From positions 3,472,001 to 3,536,000 of the forward strand of contig NZ_CP079925.1 of assembly GCF_019355935.1 (NCBI RefSeq): 64,000 nt of DNA, given 5' to 3'. The DNA is from Comamonas sp. Y33R10-2. Its GTDB lineage: Bacteria; Pseudomonadota; Gammaproteobacteria; Burkholderiales; Burkholderiaceae_C. Made by a program: the position numbers and the translations under genes. Under the pieces are notes generated by a model that saw only the letters and a list, made by a program, of their open reading frames with translations, ran no database searches and was not told the origin of the DNA. Shown here piece by piece: positions 17,083-25,799 of this stretch (the first letter of the stretch is position 1; each line of letters opens with the position of its first letter).

Positions 17083-18150
17083 CTATGTGCGGCAAAGGCT
17101 GCGCGCCATGTGCACGGCCTCTAGCAAGCTGGCTGCATCGGCCAGTCCTTGCCCGGCAATATCAAAGGCTGTGCCGTGGTCTGGACTGGTGCGAATTAGT
17201 GGCAAACCAAGGGTGACGTTGACGCCTTTTTCCACGCCGAGATATTTGACTGGGATCAACCCTTGGTCGTGGTACATCGCCAACACAACATCGAATTCGC
17301 CGGGCTTGGCGGCCGTGCTGCGGGCGCGCATGAAGACGGTATCCGGGGCAAAGGGGCCGTGGGTGTCGATGCCTTCGGCTTTGGCCTGTGCGATGGCGGG
17401 GGCGATGATTTCGATTTCTTCACGGCCAAAAACGCCGCCTTCACCCGCATGAGGGTTGAGCCCCGCCACCGCAATACGTGGCGTGCGGCCCAAGCTTTTG
17501 CTGAGTGCTTGATGCGTGATGCGCAGGGTTTGCAAAACCTGCGCCTCGGTGACTGCATTGATGGCATCGCGCAGAGACATGTGGATGCTGACCAGCACGG
17601 TGCGCAGCTCGTCATTGGCAAGCATCATGCGAACAGGCATTTGCTTCAGGGCCACACCCGCATGGGCTGCAGCTTCGGCCTGTAGAAGCTCGGTATGGCC
17701 GGGGAAAGTCACGCCTGCCAGATGCAGCGCCTCTTTGTGTAAAGGCGCCGTGACCAGCGCTGCAATGTCACCCCGCAACGCCGCTTGCGCTGCCCAGACC
17801 ACACACTGCGCGGCAGCTTTGCCTGCTTCGGCTGAAATTTGGCCATAAGGCTGCGGCCCGGCAAGCCCCGGCAGGTTCAGCAAAGGAATAGCACCTTCTG
17901 GCACAGACCAGGCATCCGCTGGCGTATTAATCACCGCAATCGGCTGGGCCATGCCCGGCTCTCCATTGGCTGCTCTGGCCGCCAGTGCGCTCGCCCGGCG
18001 CATTGTCTGCAGCTCGCCCACCACAAAGCAGCCGCGCATGGCTTGCGCAGCTGACTTGAAGGCTTTGGCAATGATTTCCGGGCCAATGCCAGCGCAGTCG
18101 CCTTGGGTGATGGCAATGGGTTTGCCGGTGCTGGGTGTAATAGAAGACAT
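17083..18150 (-). CDS. pdxA: 4-hydroxythreonine-4-phosphate dehydrogenase
   Basis: A 355-residue enzyme. GDCAGIGPEI near the start, TAPLHKEALHLAG and PGHTELL hold substrate and metal contacts. The glycine-rich VAGLNPHAGEGG (about 230-241) and AMYHDQGLIPVKYLG (about 280-294) are PdxA signatures. It oxidises 4-phosphohydroxy-L-threonine with NAD in the pyridoxal-phosphate pathway. In many relatives pdxA neighbours surA and ksgA; neither is here. Start ATG at 18150 lacks a strong ribosome binding site. Confidence 0.95.
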   Translation of the reverse strand: MSSITPSTGKPIAITQGDCAGIGPEIIAKAFKSAAQAMRGCFVVGELQTMRRASALAARAANGEPGMAQPIAVINTPADAWSVPEGAIPLLNLPGLAGPQPYGQISAEAGKAAAQCVVWAAQAALRGDIAALVTAPLHKEALHLAGVTFPGHTELLQAEAAAHAGVALKQMPVRMMLANDELRTVLVSIHMSLRDAINAVTEAQVLQTLRITHQALSKSLGRTPRIAVAGLNPHAGEGGVFGREEIEIIAPAIAQAKAEGIDTHGPFAPDTVFMRARSTAAKPGEFDVVLAMYHDQGLIPVKYLGVEKGVNVTLGLPLIRTSPDHGTAFDIAGQGLADAASLLEAVHMARSLCRT

Positions 18151-18232
18151 ATCTATAAAAAGTGCCTGTAGTCCAATAGGTATATAGACATGAAGCTATC
18201 AAAAATGATCAATCAACCACGAACTTGTGCGC

Positions 18233-19009
18233 TTAGGCCGGGTTGTCAATTTCGATGAATTGATGCTCTAGCCCACACTCATTGGCCACATGAGCAGTCA
18301 CAGCCGGGGCACCATAACGCTCGGTAGCGTGGTGGCCTGCGGCGATGAAGCTCACCCCCATTTCTCTAGCCAAATGCATCTGTGGCTCTGAAATCTCGCC
18401 GGTAATGTAGGCATCAGCACCTGCGGCGATGGCGGATTCAAAAAAGCCCTGCGCGCCACCTGTGCACCAAGCCAGTTTGCGAATGGGCTTTTGCAGATCG
18501 CCGCTGACCAGCGTGGCTTGACGGCCCAGCACCGTCTGCACATGCTCAGCAAGCACGGCTGCATTGGCAAACTCCACATTCGCCAGCCAGCCGAGATTTT
18601 GATCGCCAAATGTGGCTTGGCCTTGGACGCCGGCCTTTACTCCCAGCTTCAGGCCCAGCTTTAGACCCAATTGAGCGTTATTGCCCAACTCAGGGTGGGC
18701 GTCTAGCGGCAGGTGATAGGCCAATAGGTTGATGTCATGCGCCATTAGCAAACGGATGCGTTCTTTGAGCCAGCCGGTGATACGGCCGTCCATGCCCTTC
18801 CAGAACAGGCCGTGGTGTACAAAGATGGCGTCCGCCTTGGCGTCAATAGCCGCTTCAATCAAAGCGCGACTGGCCGTCACGCCGCTGACGATGCGGCGGA
18901 TTTCGTTCTTGCCTTCAACCTGCAGGCCATTGGGCCCGTAGTCTTTAAAGCGTTCAGGCTGCAGCAGCCCATTGAAAACGGATAGCAGTTGGTTTCGCTC
19001 GATGCTCAT
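18233..19009 (-). CDS. Nif3-like dinuclear metal-centre protein (YbgI family)
   Basis: A 258-residue protein with the family's metal ligands: FVHHGLFW near residue 64, LPLDAHPELGNNAQLG near 100, and GHHATERYG near the C-terminus. GAGADAY-type and TGEISEPQMHLA segments complete the pattern. Homologues form hexameric toroids with two metals per subunit. Some are linked to GTP cyclohydrolase-like or stress roles, but the function is unsettled. It lies downstream of an MFS gene that has its own terminator. In related genomes this gene often sits near petA and the DegQ-like protease, as here. Confidence 0.9.
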   Translation of the reverse strand: MSIERNQLLSVFNGLLQPERFKDYGPNGLQVEGKNEIRRIVSGVTASRALIEAAIDAKADAIFVHHGLFWKGMDGRITGWLKERIRLLMAHDINLLAYHLPLDAHPELGNNAQLGLKLGLKLGVKAGVQGQATFGDQNLGWLANVEFANAAVLAEHVQTVLGRQATLVSGDLQKPIRKLAWCTGGAQGFFESAIAAGADAYITGEISEPQMHLAREMGVSFIAAGHHATERYGAPAVTAHVANECGLEHQFIEIDNPA

Positions 19010-19049
19010 GCGTCAATTGTGACTGACGGCATATAGCCCTGTCAGATGT

Positions 19050-19076
19050 CAAAGACGCCAAAGACGCCAAAGACGC
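19050..19076. repeat. Three tandem copies of a 9-bp unit
   Basis: CAAAGACGC occurs three times head to tail, directly beside the MFS terminator and about 40 bp upstream of the Nif3-like gene. Confidence 0.85.
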
Positions 19077-19078
19077 AA

Positions 19079-19102
19079 AAAAGGCAGCCGTAGCTGCCTT
19101 TT
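19079..19102 (-). terminator. Terminator of the MFS transporter gene
   Basis: The stem AAAAGGCAGC/GCTGCCTTTT has a 4-nt loop. In the minus direction it ends in TTTTTT, 40 bp past the MFS stop codon. Confidence 0.85.
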
Positions 19103-19140
19103 GAATTGATTTTGAATTTAGCGAGTTTTCACGCGCTGCG

Positions 19141-20466
19141 TTAAGCCTTCTTGGCTTGCCAACCCTTGCTGGCCAGTGGCCAGAAGGCCATGGCAGCACC
19201 CAGCACGCCCATGGCGGCCACGTAATGGGCTGGGGCCATGATGTCCGCCTGTTGCCACACGGACACCAGCATCGGAGTCATGCCGCCAAACACGGCGTAG
19301 GCCATGTTGTAAGAGAAGGACAGGCCGGTAAATCGCACTTCTGCAGGGAAGGCACGTACACCCACTACAGGCAGCAGCGAGATGGAGCCCACAAAGAATC
19401 CAACCAGCGCATAGGTATAGACCAACGATGCCTCGGTGCCGGGCAGGCTCAGGTAGAACAGGTAGGCCGATGCCGTCATACCGCCCCAGCCGAAGATCAT
19501 GGTCAGCTTGGTGCCGATCTTGTCAGACAACCAACCCCAGAACACGCAGCCAAGGGTCAGCGTCACTGTCGCCACGGCATTGGCTTTGAGCGCCATGGCG
19601 GGGGCAATCTGGAACACTTTTTGCAGATAAGCGGGGGCCATCAGAACCACCACCACAATGGCGGTGGACAGCACCCAAGTCATCAGCGCCACGACAACGC
19701 AGGCTTCGCGGTGATCGCGCAAGATGGTTTTGATAGGCATCTCGCGGTCAACAGCCTTGCGCGCTTGCATCTCTTGGAAGATGGGCGTTTCGTGCAAGAA
19801 CTTGCGCAGATAAACGGACAGCAGGCCAAACACGCCGCCCAGAATGAACGGCATGCGCCAAGCCCAGTCGTGGATCTCCGCTTGGCTGTATGTGCTGTTG
19901 AGCCACACGCCGAAGATGGAGCCTAGGAAAATACCGCCGGTGATGCCGGAAGTCAGCGTGCCAATGGCCAAGCCGTAGTTTTTGGCGGGCGAGTGCTCGG
20001 CCACAAAAACCCAAGCGCCGGGCATTTCGCCGCCAATGGCTGCGCCTTGCAGCACGCGCATCAACAGCAGCAGCAGCGGCGCGGCGATGCCAATGGTTTC
20101 ATAAGTGGGCAGCAGGCCGATGACCAGTGTGGGCACTGCCATCAAGAAGATGGACAGCGAGAACATCTTCTTGCGACCAATCTTGTCGCCGTAGTGGGCG
20201 ATGATGATGCCGCCCAGAGGACGCGCCAGATAGCCGGCCGCAAAAATGCCTAGCGTTTGCAGCTGACGCATCCACTCTGGCAGGTCAGATGGGAAAAATA
20301 GTACGCCAATGACGTTGGCAAAAAATACGAATACGACGAAGTCATAAAACTCCAGCGTTCCACCCAGAGCGGATAAGCCCAAGGTTTTGTAGTCTTCCCG
20401 GGTTAACGGGCGATTCGTTGCAACAGCCGCAGCGGTAGCTGGCTTTGCTTGGTTAGGCGTAGTCAT
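19141..20466 (-). CDS. MFS transporter, metabolite:H+ symporter (ProP/ShiA-like)
   Basis: A 441-residue, 12-helix permease. The start at 20466 has AGGAAA in front; an upstream ATG adds 17 residues without a better site. The family signature GYLARPLGG...HYGDKIGRKK lies between helices 2 and 3, and RVLQGAAIGGEMPGA between helices 4 and 5. This is the pattern of symporters for organic acids, shikimate, proline or betaine. No catabolic gene is adjacent to suggest a substrate. The N-terminal 25 residues are Ala/Pro-rich and cytoplasmic. Confidence 0.9.
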   Translation of the reverse strand: MTTPNQAKPATAAAVATNRPLTREDYKTLGLSALGGTLEFYDFVVFVFFANVIGVLFFPSDLPEWMRQLQTLGIFAAGYLARPLGGIIIAHYGDKIGRKKMFSLSIFLMAVPTLVIGLLPTYETIGIAAPLLLLLMRVLQGAAIGGEMPGAWVFVAEHSPAKNYGLAIGTLTSGITGGIFLGSIFGVWLNSTYSQAEIHDWAWRMPFILGGVFGLLSVYLRKFLHETPIFQEMQARKAVDREMPIKTILRDHREACVVVALMTWVLSTAIVVVVLMAPAYLQKVFQIAPAMALKANAVATVTLTLGCVFWGWLSDKIGTKLTMIFGWGGMTASAYLFYLSLPGTEASLVYTYALVGFFVGSISLLPVVGVRAFPAEVRFTGLSFSYNMAYAVFGGMTPMLVSVWQQADIMAPAHYVAAMGVLGAAMAFWPLASKGWQAKKA

Positions 20467-20784
20467 GGTGTTTCCTAGATCGAACAACAAGACTGCATAA
20501 ATAAAGTCTCTATCCACGGGTCAACGTGTAGAGAGCAACCGATTGAGGTGGATTCCTAATACAGAGCCACACCCATCTGGCATGAGAGCGTTGTGCGCAA
20601 TCACTTCAGAAAACGGCGACGTTAGAGCAGTCGAGATTCATTCTAGGGTTTACCTGTAGCGTGACCGCTGACATAAAACTTTATCCAAAAGTAACCCTAT
20701 GCACTCATCTTGTGCAGGCTGCAGCGCTTTGGGGTAAGCAAATTAACAAGATTGAACAGCCTCGCTGTACTGTGGAGAGTGACC
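20467..20784. other. Divergent intergenic region
   Basis: About 318 bp between the MFS gene and the protease leader ORF. I find no additional gene, no clear terminator and no convincing paired -35/-10, though the promoters of both divergent genes should lie here. Confidence 0.5.
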
Positions 20785-20835
20785 ATGTCGCACAATATGG
20801 CCTTGTTCCCCTCACTCTTTAGACCCATTACATGA
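20785..20835 (+). CDS. Putative 16-residue leader peptide overlapping the DegS-like protease start
   Basis: An ATG preceded by GGAG (20774-20777, 7 nt away) opens a frame of 16 codons, MSHNMALFPSLFRPIT, whose TGA overlaps the protease ATG as ATGA. The protease itself has no visible ribosome binding site, so translational coupling is plausible. No product function is implied. Confidence 0.4.
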   Translation: MSHNMALFPSLFRPIT

Positions 20836-21986
20836 AACGCACTTGGTTGCTGTTTTCGCAGGTAGTCACCGCACTGTTTGCTATCTATTTTGTAGTAGCT
20901 ACTCTACAGCCTACGTGGCTTCAGCGTGGAAATATTCGCAGCAATGCTGGCGTTGCGCTGCTGCAAGCTCCATCGCTTGCAGCTGGAGAAGATGCGCCCG
21001 GCAGTTTCGCTCCGGCTGCGCGTAAGGCATCGCCCGCTGTTGTCAGCATCAACACCAGCAAAGCAGTGAGGCACCCGCGCGCCAACGATCCGTGGTTCCA
21101 GTTCTTCTTTGGCGAGCAAGGCACGCAGGAGCAATCTGGTTTAGGTAGTGGCGTCATCATTAGTCAAGATGGCTACATACTCACCAACAACCATGTGGTG
21201 GAGGGTGCAGACGATATCGAGGTCACTTTGACTGACAGCCGCCAGACCAAGGCCAAGGTGATTGGTACCGATCCTGAAACCGATTTGGCCATTTTGAAGA
21301 TTGAATTGGACAAGCTGCCCGTCATCGTGCTGGGCAACTCTGACCAAGTCGCCGTGGGCGACCGCGTTCTGGCCATTGGCAACCCCTTTGGCGTGGGCCA
21401 GACGGTGACCAGCGGCATCGTCAGCGCACTGGGCCGCAGCCAACTGGGCATCAACACGTTTGAAAACTTTATTCAAACCGATGCCGCTATCAATCCCGGC
21501 AACTCCGGCGGCGCTTTGGTGGATGCCAATGGCAACTTGCTGGGTATCAACACTGCGATCTATTCACGCTCGGGCGGCAGCATGGGCATTGGCTTTGCCA
21601 TTCCAGTTTCCACCGCCAAGATGGTGCTGGACGGCATCGTCAAAGACGGTAAGGTCACCCGCGGCTGGATTGGTGTGGAGCCCAATGAACTCTCGCCCGA
21701 GCTGGCGGAGACCTTTGGTGTCAAGGCCGATGCTGGCGTCATCATCACCGGCGTGCTGCAAGCGGGGCCCGCTGCTCAGGCTGGCATGCGCCCCGGTGAC
21801 GTGATTGTGAAAGTGGGCGAGACAGCTACCCGCAATGTCTCTGAATTGCTGACAGCAGTCGCATCTCTAAAGCCCGGCGAAGCCGCCCAATTCGATGTGC
21901 GCCGTGCAGATAGTGAAGTCATGCTGAGCATCACCCCCGGCACACGCCCTGCAGCGAATACACAGCAGCAAGGCCGCCGCCGCTAA
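20832..21986 (+). CDS. Membrane-anchored trypsin-like protease with one PDZ domain (DegS/DegQ-like)
   Basis: A 384-residue S1C protease. A single N-terminal hydrophobic helix (about 5-25) anchors it, with the catalytic domain in the periplasm. The triad is His121 (LTNNHVVEG), Asp151 (DLAILKI) and Ser225 (NPGNSGGAL). One PDZ domain follows at about 275-370, and the tail is Gln/Arg-rich. One PDZ domain plus an anchor matches the DegS architecture, but whether it cleaves RseA or acts as a quality-control protease cannot be told. The start overlaps a leader ORF by ATGA. The gene faces tatC and ends with a terminator. Confidence 0.92.
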   Translation: MKRTWLLFSQVVTALFAIYFVVATLQPTWLQRGNIRSNAGVALLQAPSLAAGEDAPGSFAPAARKASPAVVSINTSKAVRHPRANDPWFQFFFGEQGTQEQSGLGSGVIISQDGYILTNNHVVEGADDIEVTLTDSRQTKAKVIGTDPETDLAILKIELDKLPVIVLGNSDQVAVGDRVLAIGNPFGVGQTVTSGIVSALGRSQLGINTFENFIQTDAAINPGNSGGALVDANGNLLGINTAIYSRSGGSMGIGFAIPVSTAKMVLDGIVKDGKVTRGWIGVEPNELSPELAETFGVKADAGVIITGVLQAGPAAQAGMRPGDVIVKVGETATRNVSELLTAVASLKPGEAAQFDVRRADSEVMLSITPGTRPAANTQQQGRRR

Positions 21987-22004
21987 GCATGGCGCTGCCT
22001 TCAT

Positions 22005-22034
22005 AAAAAGCCAGCATGTTTTGCTGGCTTTTTT
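22005..22034 (+). terminator. Terminator of the DegS-like protease gene
   Basis: The stem AAAAAGCCAGCA / TGCTGGCTTTTTT with a short loop, 18 bp after the stop. Confidence 0.85.
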
Positions 22035-22101
22035 GTGCCCGAGTTCTGCCTAAAAATGCTTCAAGTCATTATCAGTAAAGGACAGGTAGCTATCAAAACA
22101 A

Positions 22102-22127
22102 AAGCCCTTGAATTGCTTCAAGGGCTT
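22102..22127 (-). terminator. Terminator of the tatABC operon
   Basis: An 11-bp stem (AAGCCCTTGAA with TTCAAGGGCTT) reads into TTTGTTTTG on the minus strand, 35 bp beyond the tatC stop. Confidence 0.8.
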
Positions 22128-22161
22128 GTTGAGTCAGTCGATTTGAAGGCGACTAGAACTG

Positions 22162-22974
22162 TTATTTACTGTTTGCGGGCTTATCGACAGCGGAGCTTTC
22201 TTCGCTCTCATCTGTGGGAGCTCGCGATGACTTGCTAAACCATCCCGCGCCCAAAATGCCCACCTCGTAAAGCAAGCACATGGGGATAGCCAGTGCCAGC
22301 TGAGAGATCACGTCAGGCGGCGTAATCACGGCGGCAATCACAAAAGACAGCACGATAAAGTAACCACGGAAGGCCTTGAGCTTGTCAATCTCGACCAGGC
22401 CCAAACGCACCAGCAGCATCACCACAATCGGTACCTGAAAAGCCGCAGCAAAAGCGATGTACAGCGACAAGATCGCTTCGACATACGAGGCAATATCAGG
22501 CGTTGCCGCCACGCTGGCCGGTGTGAAGTGCTGAATGAACTTGAACATATTGCCAAGCACAAAGAACTGCACAAAGCCAATGCCTACATAAGCGAGCAAG
22601 CTGCCAAACAAAATCAGCGGCAGGGCAAACTTCTTCTCGTGGCTATACAAACCCGGGGCGATAAACGCCCAGACCTGGTACATCAGCCAAGGCAGCGCCA
22701 TCAGCACCGCCACCATCATCAGCACCTTAAGCGGCACAAAGAATGGCGAGAAAACGCCCACCGCAATCAGCTTTGCGCCGGGGGGCATGTGTTCTTTGAT
22801 TGGTACGGCGATGAAGTCAATCAGACCATCAGGGCCGGGCCAGAACATCAGCAAGCCAACACAAATCAGAACGCCATAAAGGCTGTAGAGCAGGCGATCG
22901 CGCAGCTCCATCAAGTGCTGCACAAAGGGCTGCTCCGTGCCGGCGAGTTCGTCTTCTTTAGAGGGTTCGGACAT
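22162..22974 (-). CDS. tatC: Sec-independent protein translocase TatC
   Basis: A 270-residue six-helix membrane protein, the receptor for twin-arginine signal peptides. The conserved N-terminal FVQHLMELRDRLLYS, with the Glu of the signal-peptide site, lies near residues 17-31. The loop PGLYSHEKKFALP is near 100 and FRGYFIVLSFVIAAVITPPD near 200. The start at 22974 is preferred over an ATG four codons earlier because MSEP resembles family starts; no good ribosome binding site supports either. It is last in tatA-tatB-tatC. Confidence 0.97.
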   Translation of the reverse strand: MSEPSKEDELAGTEQPFVQHLMELRDRLLYSLYGVLICVGLLMFWPGPDGLIDFIAVPIKEHMPPGAKLIAVGVFSPFFVPLKVLMMVAVLMALPWLMYQVWAFIAPGLYSHEKKFALPLILFGSLLAYVGIGFVQFFVLGNMFKFIQHFTPASVAATPDIASYVEAILSLYIAFAAAFQVPIVVMLLVRLGLVEIDKLKAFRGYFIVLSFVIAAVITPPDVISQLALAIPMCLLYEVGILGAGWFSKSSRAPTDESEESSAVDKPANSK

Positions 22975-23124
22975 GGTGCAAAACAACCGCGCCAGAGCCT
23001 AAGCAGCTCTGCACGCTTGAAACAACAACGCCCGTAAACACGGGCAAGGGGCTACATACCCAATGCAAGCTTGCTGCCGTAATGGGCAACGGCCTTGCGG
23101 CCAGCAAGCTGCAACTAGGCATGC

Positions 23125-23637
23125 TCAATGGAACTTCTTGGGCCGAAAACGGGCCACACGCGCTGCACCCGACTGAACTTTGCTGCGCACGCCTGCGCGT
23201 GACTTGTACCACTGGGGCACTGCACCGCGCTTCACACGCCAGTTCTTGCGCGGGTGGCTATAGCTTGGCACCACAGAGCTATGACTGCCATAGCTGCCGT
23301 TTGAATCGTAAGAGTCAAACGATGATGCCGAGGTCATGTTCGAGCCGTCATGCAAGTCCTTGGTCGCATCGCCCCAGTCTTTTTCAAAGTCTGAGGTTTG
23401 GTTGCGAACGCCGGACTCCACATCGCGCGCCGCAGTCTCGACGGACTCCTTCATCTTGCGAAGTTCATCGAGCTCCATGGAGCGGTTGACTTCGGCCTTC
23501 ACGTCAGTCACATAACGCTGCGCCCGTCCCAACATGGTTCCTACCATGCGAGCCACGCGGGGTAGCTTCTCGGGGCCGATGACTACGAGAGCCACGGCAC
23601 CGATCAGCGCCATTTTGGACAGGCCAATATCAAACAT
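23125..23637 (-). CDS. tatB: Sec-independent protein translocase TatB
   Basis: A 170-residue protein with the N-terminal TatB helix ([29 protein letters not shown] split by the FG/GP hinge), an amphipathic helix to about residue 70, and a long low-complexity Ser/Gly/Arg-rich tail. TatB forms the substrate-docking complex with TatC. The C-terminal region is poorly conserved, as is normal. It begins 21 bp after tatA. Confidence 0.95.
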   Translation of the reverse strand: MFDIGLSKMALIGAVALVVIGPEKLPRVARMVGTMLGRAQRYVTDVKAEVNRSMELDELRKMKESVETAARDVESGVRNQTSDFEKDWGDATKDLHDGSNMTSASSFDSYDSNGSYGSHSSVVPSYSHPRKNWRVKRGAVPQWYKSRAGVRSKVQSGAARVARFRPKKFH

Positions 23638-23658
23638 TCAATGTCAGTCCTGCAGCGC

Positions 23659-23895
23659 TTAGCTTTTTTGCTTGGCTTCCACGTCAATAGTGGTTTTTTC
23701 AGCGGCTTGCTGATTAGCGACTTGGCCTGCGGCAGTGTTGGCGTCAGCAGCGGTGCCGCCGTCCTTGATGCCGTCCTTAAAGCCCTTAACGGCGCCACCC
23801 AGATCGGTGCCGATGTTCTTGAGTTTCTTGGTGCCAAACACCAAAACTACGATGAGCAGCACGATAGCCCAGTGCCAGATAGAAAAAGAGCCCAT
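23659..23895 (-). CDS. tatA: Sec-independent protein translocase TatA
   Basis: A 78-residue pore-forming Tat subunit: a short N-terminal membrane helix ([21 protein letters not shown]), the [19 protein letters not shown] hinge with amphipathic helix, and an Ala/Gln-rich tail. Many copies assemble around TatBC to move folded proteins; Rieske PetA in this window is a likely client by family precedent. An AGGAGA site precedes the ATG. Confidence 0.96.
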   Translation of the reverse strand: MGSFSIWHWAIVLLIVVLVFGTKKLKNIGTDLGGAVKGFKDGIKDGGTAADANTAAGQVANQQAAEKTTIDVEAKQKS

Positions 23896-24023
23896 GAGAA
23901 TCTCCTAAGAATTGCAAACCATTTTAGACGGGGCTTTTGACAGATTGACCTCAATGCCCCAAAAAGCCTGAGGCTGGTGCATCTATCGCCCACTCAGAAG
24001 GGATTACCCGCAGGGCTGGTTTC

Positions 24024-24398
24024 TTAGCCTTTGAGCCAGGGGCGCGCACCGCCCATCACGTGCAAATGCAGGTGATGGACTTCCTGGCCGCCTTCCACGC
24101 CGGTATTCACCACAACGCGATAGCCACCCGCCGGATAAGGGTTGCAGCCTTGCTCTAGCGCCAGCTTGGGTGCCAAGGCCATCATGCGGCCCAGCAAAGG
24201 AGCATCTGCCTCACTCAGGTGCGCCATAGAGGCAATGTGTTTCTTGGGAATCATCAAGAAATGCACAGGGGCGGCTGGGTTGATATCGTGGAAAGCGAAG
24301 ACTTCATCGTCCTCATACACCTTGCGCGAAGGAATCTCGCCCTTGGCAATACGGCAAAAAATGCAGTTGGAGTCGTAATGAGAAGCGTGGTCGTGCAT
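24024..24398 (-). CDS. HIT-family histidine-triad nucleotide-binding protein (HinT-like)
   Basis: A 124-residue protein. The zinc-type CIFCRIAKGEIPS is at about 12-24, and the nucleotide-binding triad HHLHLHV is near 106-112. HinT-type proteins hydrolyse adenosine phosphoramidates such as lysyl-AMP. The start at 24398 gives the family length; a longer reading through 24533 adds 45 arginine-rich residues from a repeat-bearing intergenic segment. It precedes tatA on the same strand. In many betaproteobacteria hisE comes before it, but here the upstream neighbour is a patatin gene. Confidence 0.93.
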   Translation of the reverse strand: MHDHASHYDSNCIFCRIAKGEIPSRKVYEDDEVFAFHDINPAAPVHFLMIPKKHIASMAHLSEADAPLLGRMMALAPKLALEQGCNPYPAGGYRVVVNTGVEGGQEVHHLHLHVMGGARPWLKG

Positions 24399-24439
24399 GG
24401 TCAATCTGATCGAGTTCGATAAATAGAACACCCGCACCG

Positions 24440-24580
24440 TAAGCGGCTTGTGCACAGTCCTGCCCTGAAATAAGGGGCGCCGAGCATGAGCCGCCTTGCG
24501 GCGAGGTGTCGTCTCCTTGCCAGTCTTACCCAAGGTAAGGCGCGCAGCGCCTTAATGGGACTACAAGGGGGCAGCAAAGG
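24440..24580 (-). repeat. Degenerate copy of a dispersed intergenic repeat
   Basis: Read on the minus strand, it has an inverted GGCGCTGCGCGCC block, then GGAGACGACACCT and a later CTCGGCGC. The order and spacing resemble the copy after pyrX (57114-57215). It fills the gap between the HIT and patatin genes. Confidence 0.45.
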
Positions 24581-24582
24581 AG

Positions 24583-25623
24583 CTACATATTCTCGTTGAA
24601 TCGCAGCGTCTGCTTCACGCCTAAATGCTCGCGGTTGTCATGCAGCCACTGCTGACCGCGCTCGCGGCCCAAATCAAACAACTGGCGCAGCATCGCTGTA
24701 TCAGCACGCGACTTGCTCGATGCCCCAAAGGGTTTGAGCACCGCACCGCCATCAATGCGGTGCATGAGCACATGTTTGTAGCGCTCAGGGTCCAAGCGCT
24801 TTTGCTCCAGCAGGCGCACCACAAACTCAATCGCTCGCAGCTCCGCCAGCAAGCAGGCGTTGAAAGTAATCTCGTTCATGCGATCCATGATCTCCGAGGC
24901 TGTATCTGGTGAGACATCAGACTCTTTGGGGTTGATCTGCACCAGCAAAATGTCGCGGCTTTTCGTTTGGTAGAGCAGTGGGTACAAGGCAGGATTGCCT
25001 GAAAAGCCACCATCCCAATAGCTTTCGTCATCAATTTCCACGGCTTTAAACATCTGCGGCAAGCAGGCTGATGCCATGACGGCATCTGCAGTCACTTCTT
25101 TGTCCGTAAAAATCTTTCCCTTACCGGTGCGTACATTCGTCGCACAGATAAAAAGCTTGGGCACGGCCGTGGGGTGCTCGGGGTTAGCAAGCGTTTCAAA
25201 ATCCACTACTCCTGTGAGCAGTTGGCGCAGGGGGTTGATATTGAGCGGGTTGGTCTGATAGGGCGACAAAAATTGGTTGAGCACCCCCATGAACTGCTTG
25301 CTACCGGGCAGCGGTGCAGCCCAGAACATCTTGCCCACGCTACCCATGGAGCCCACGCCTTCCCACAGCTGCTTCAAGGCCTCACGGGCCAGTTGCCGGC
25401 CCAAGTTGCGGGCATCGTCCACCTTTTTTTCTTGAGCAGCTGCTTGCGCGAAGCCGTGGGCTAACACCACGGCGTTCATTGCCCCAGCGCTGGTGCCGCT
25501 AATGCCTTCAAAGATCAGGTTGTCGTCTTCCAGCAATGCATCTAGCACCCCCCACGTCAATGCGCCGTGCGAGCCTCCCCCTTGCAAAGCGAGATTGAGG
25601 GTGTGAGAGGTATCTGAGGCCAT
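24583..25623 (-). CDS. Patatin-like phospholipase family protein
   Basis: A 346-residue protein with the patatin catalytic set: oxyanion hole GGGSHG at residues 15-20, nucleophile Ser45 in GTSAG, and the dyad Asp in YWDGGFSGNP near residue 209. The likely activity is acyl hydrolysis of lipids. No signal peptide is visible. The start at 25623 has AGGAT at a slightly long spacing; an upstream GTG adds 16 residues. It diverges from nadQ. The substrate is unknown. Confidence 0.9.
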   Translation of the reverse strand: MASDTSHTLNLALQGGGSHGALTWGVLDALLEDDNLIFEGISGTSAGAMNAVVLAHGFAQAAAQEKKVDDARNLGRQLAREALKQLWEGVGSMGSVGKMFWAAPLPGSKQFMGVLNQFLSPYQTNPLNINPLRQLLTGVVDFETLANPEHPTAVPKLFICATNVRTGKGKIFTDKEVTADAVMASACLPQMFKAVEIDDESYWDGGFSGNPALYPLLYQTKSRDILLVQINPKESDVSPDTASEIMDRMNEITFNACLLAELRAIEFVVRLLEQKRLDPERYKHVLMHRIDGGAVLKPFGASSKSRADTAMLRQLFDLGRERGQQWLHDNREHLGVKQTLRFNENM

Positions 25624-25799
25624 AGAGCGATCCTGTAAAGCGTTGATAACTGAGAGAACTAGCTTGCCCACGTCTTTTTAGCATCTCATAGTGTCCTTGC
25701 CACGAGGTGCTGCATCGTCAAGACAGGCAGGACAGCGGCTTGCCGCGACATGATTGCGGGCTTGATTTGCTGGCTCTGATGGTTTGAGGCGCCGACTCG

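Noticed and set aside
20467..20784. Sigma-E-type promoter for the DegS-like protease
   Set aside because: No pair of GAACTT-like and TCTGA-like elements with proper spacing was found.
24399..24533. Longer HIT protein starting at 24533
   Set aside because: The extra 45 residues are Arg-rich, come from a repeat-bearing gap, and lie outside the family; the ATG at 24398 gives the standard length.
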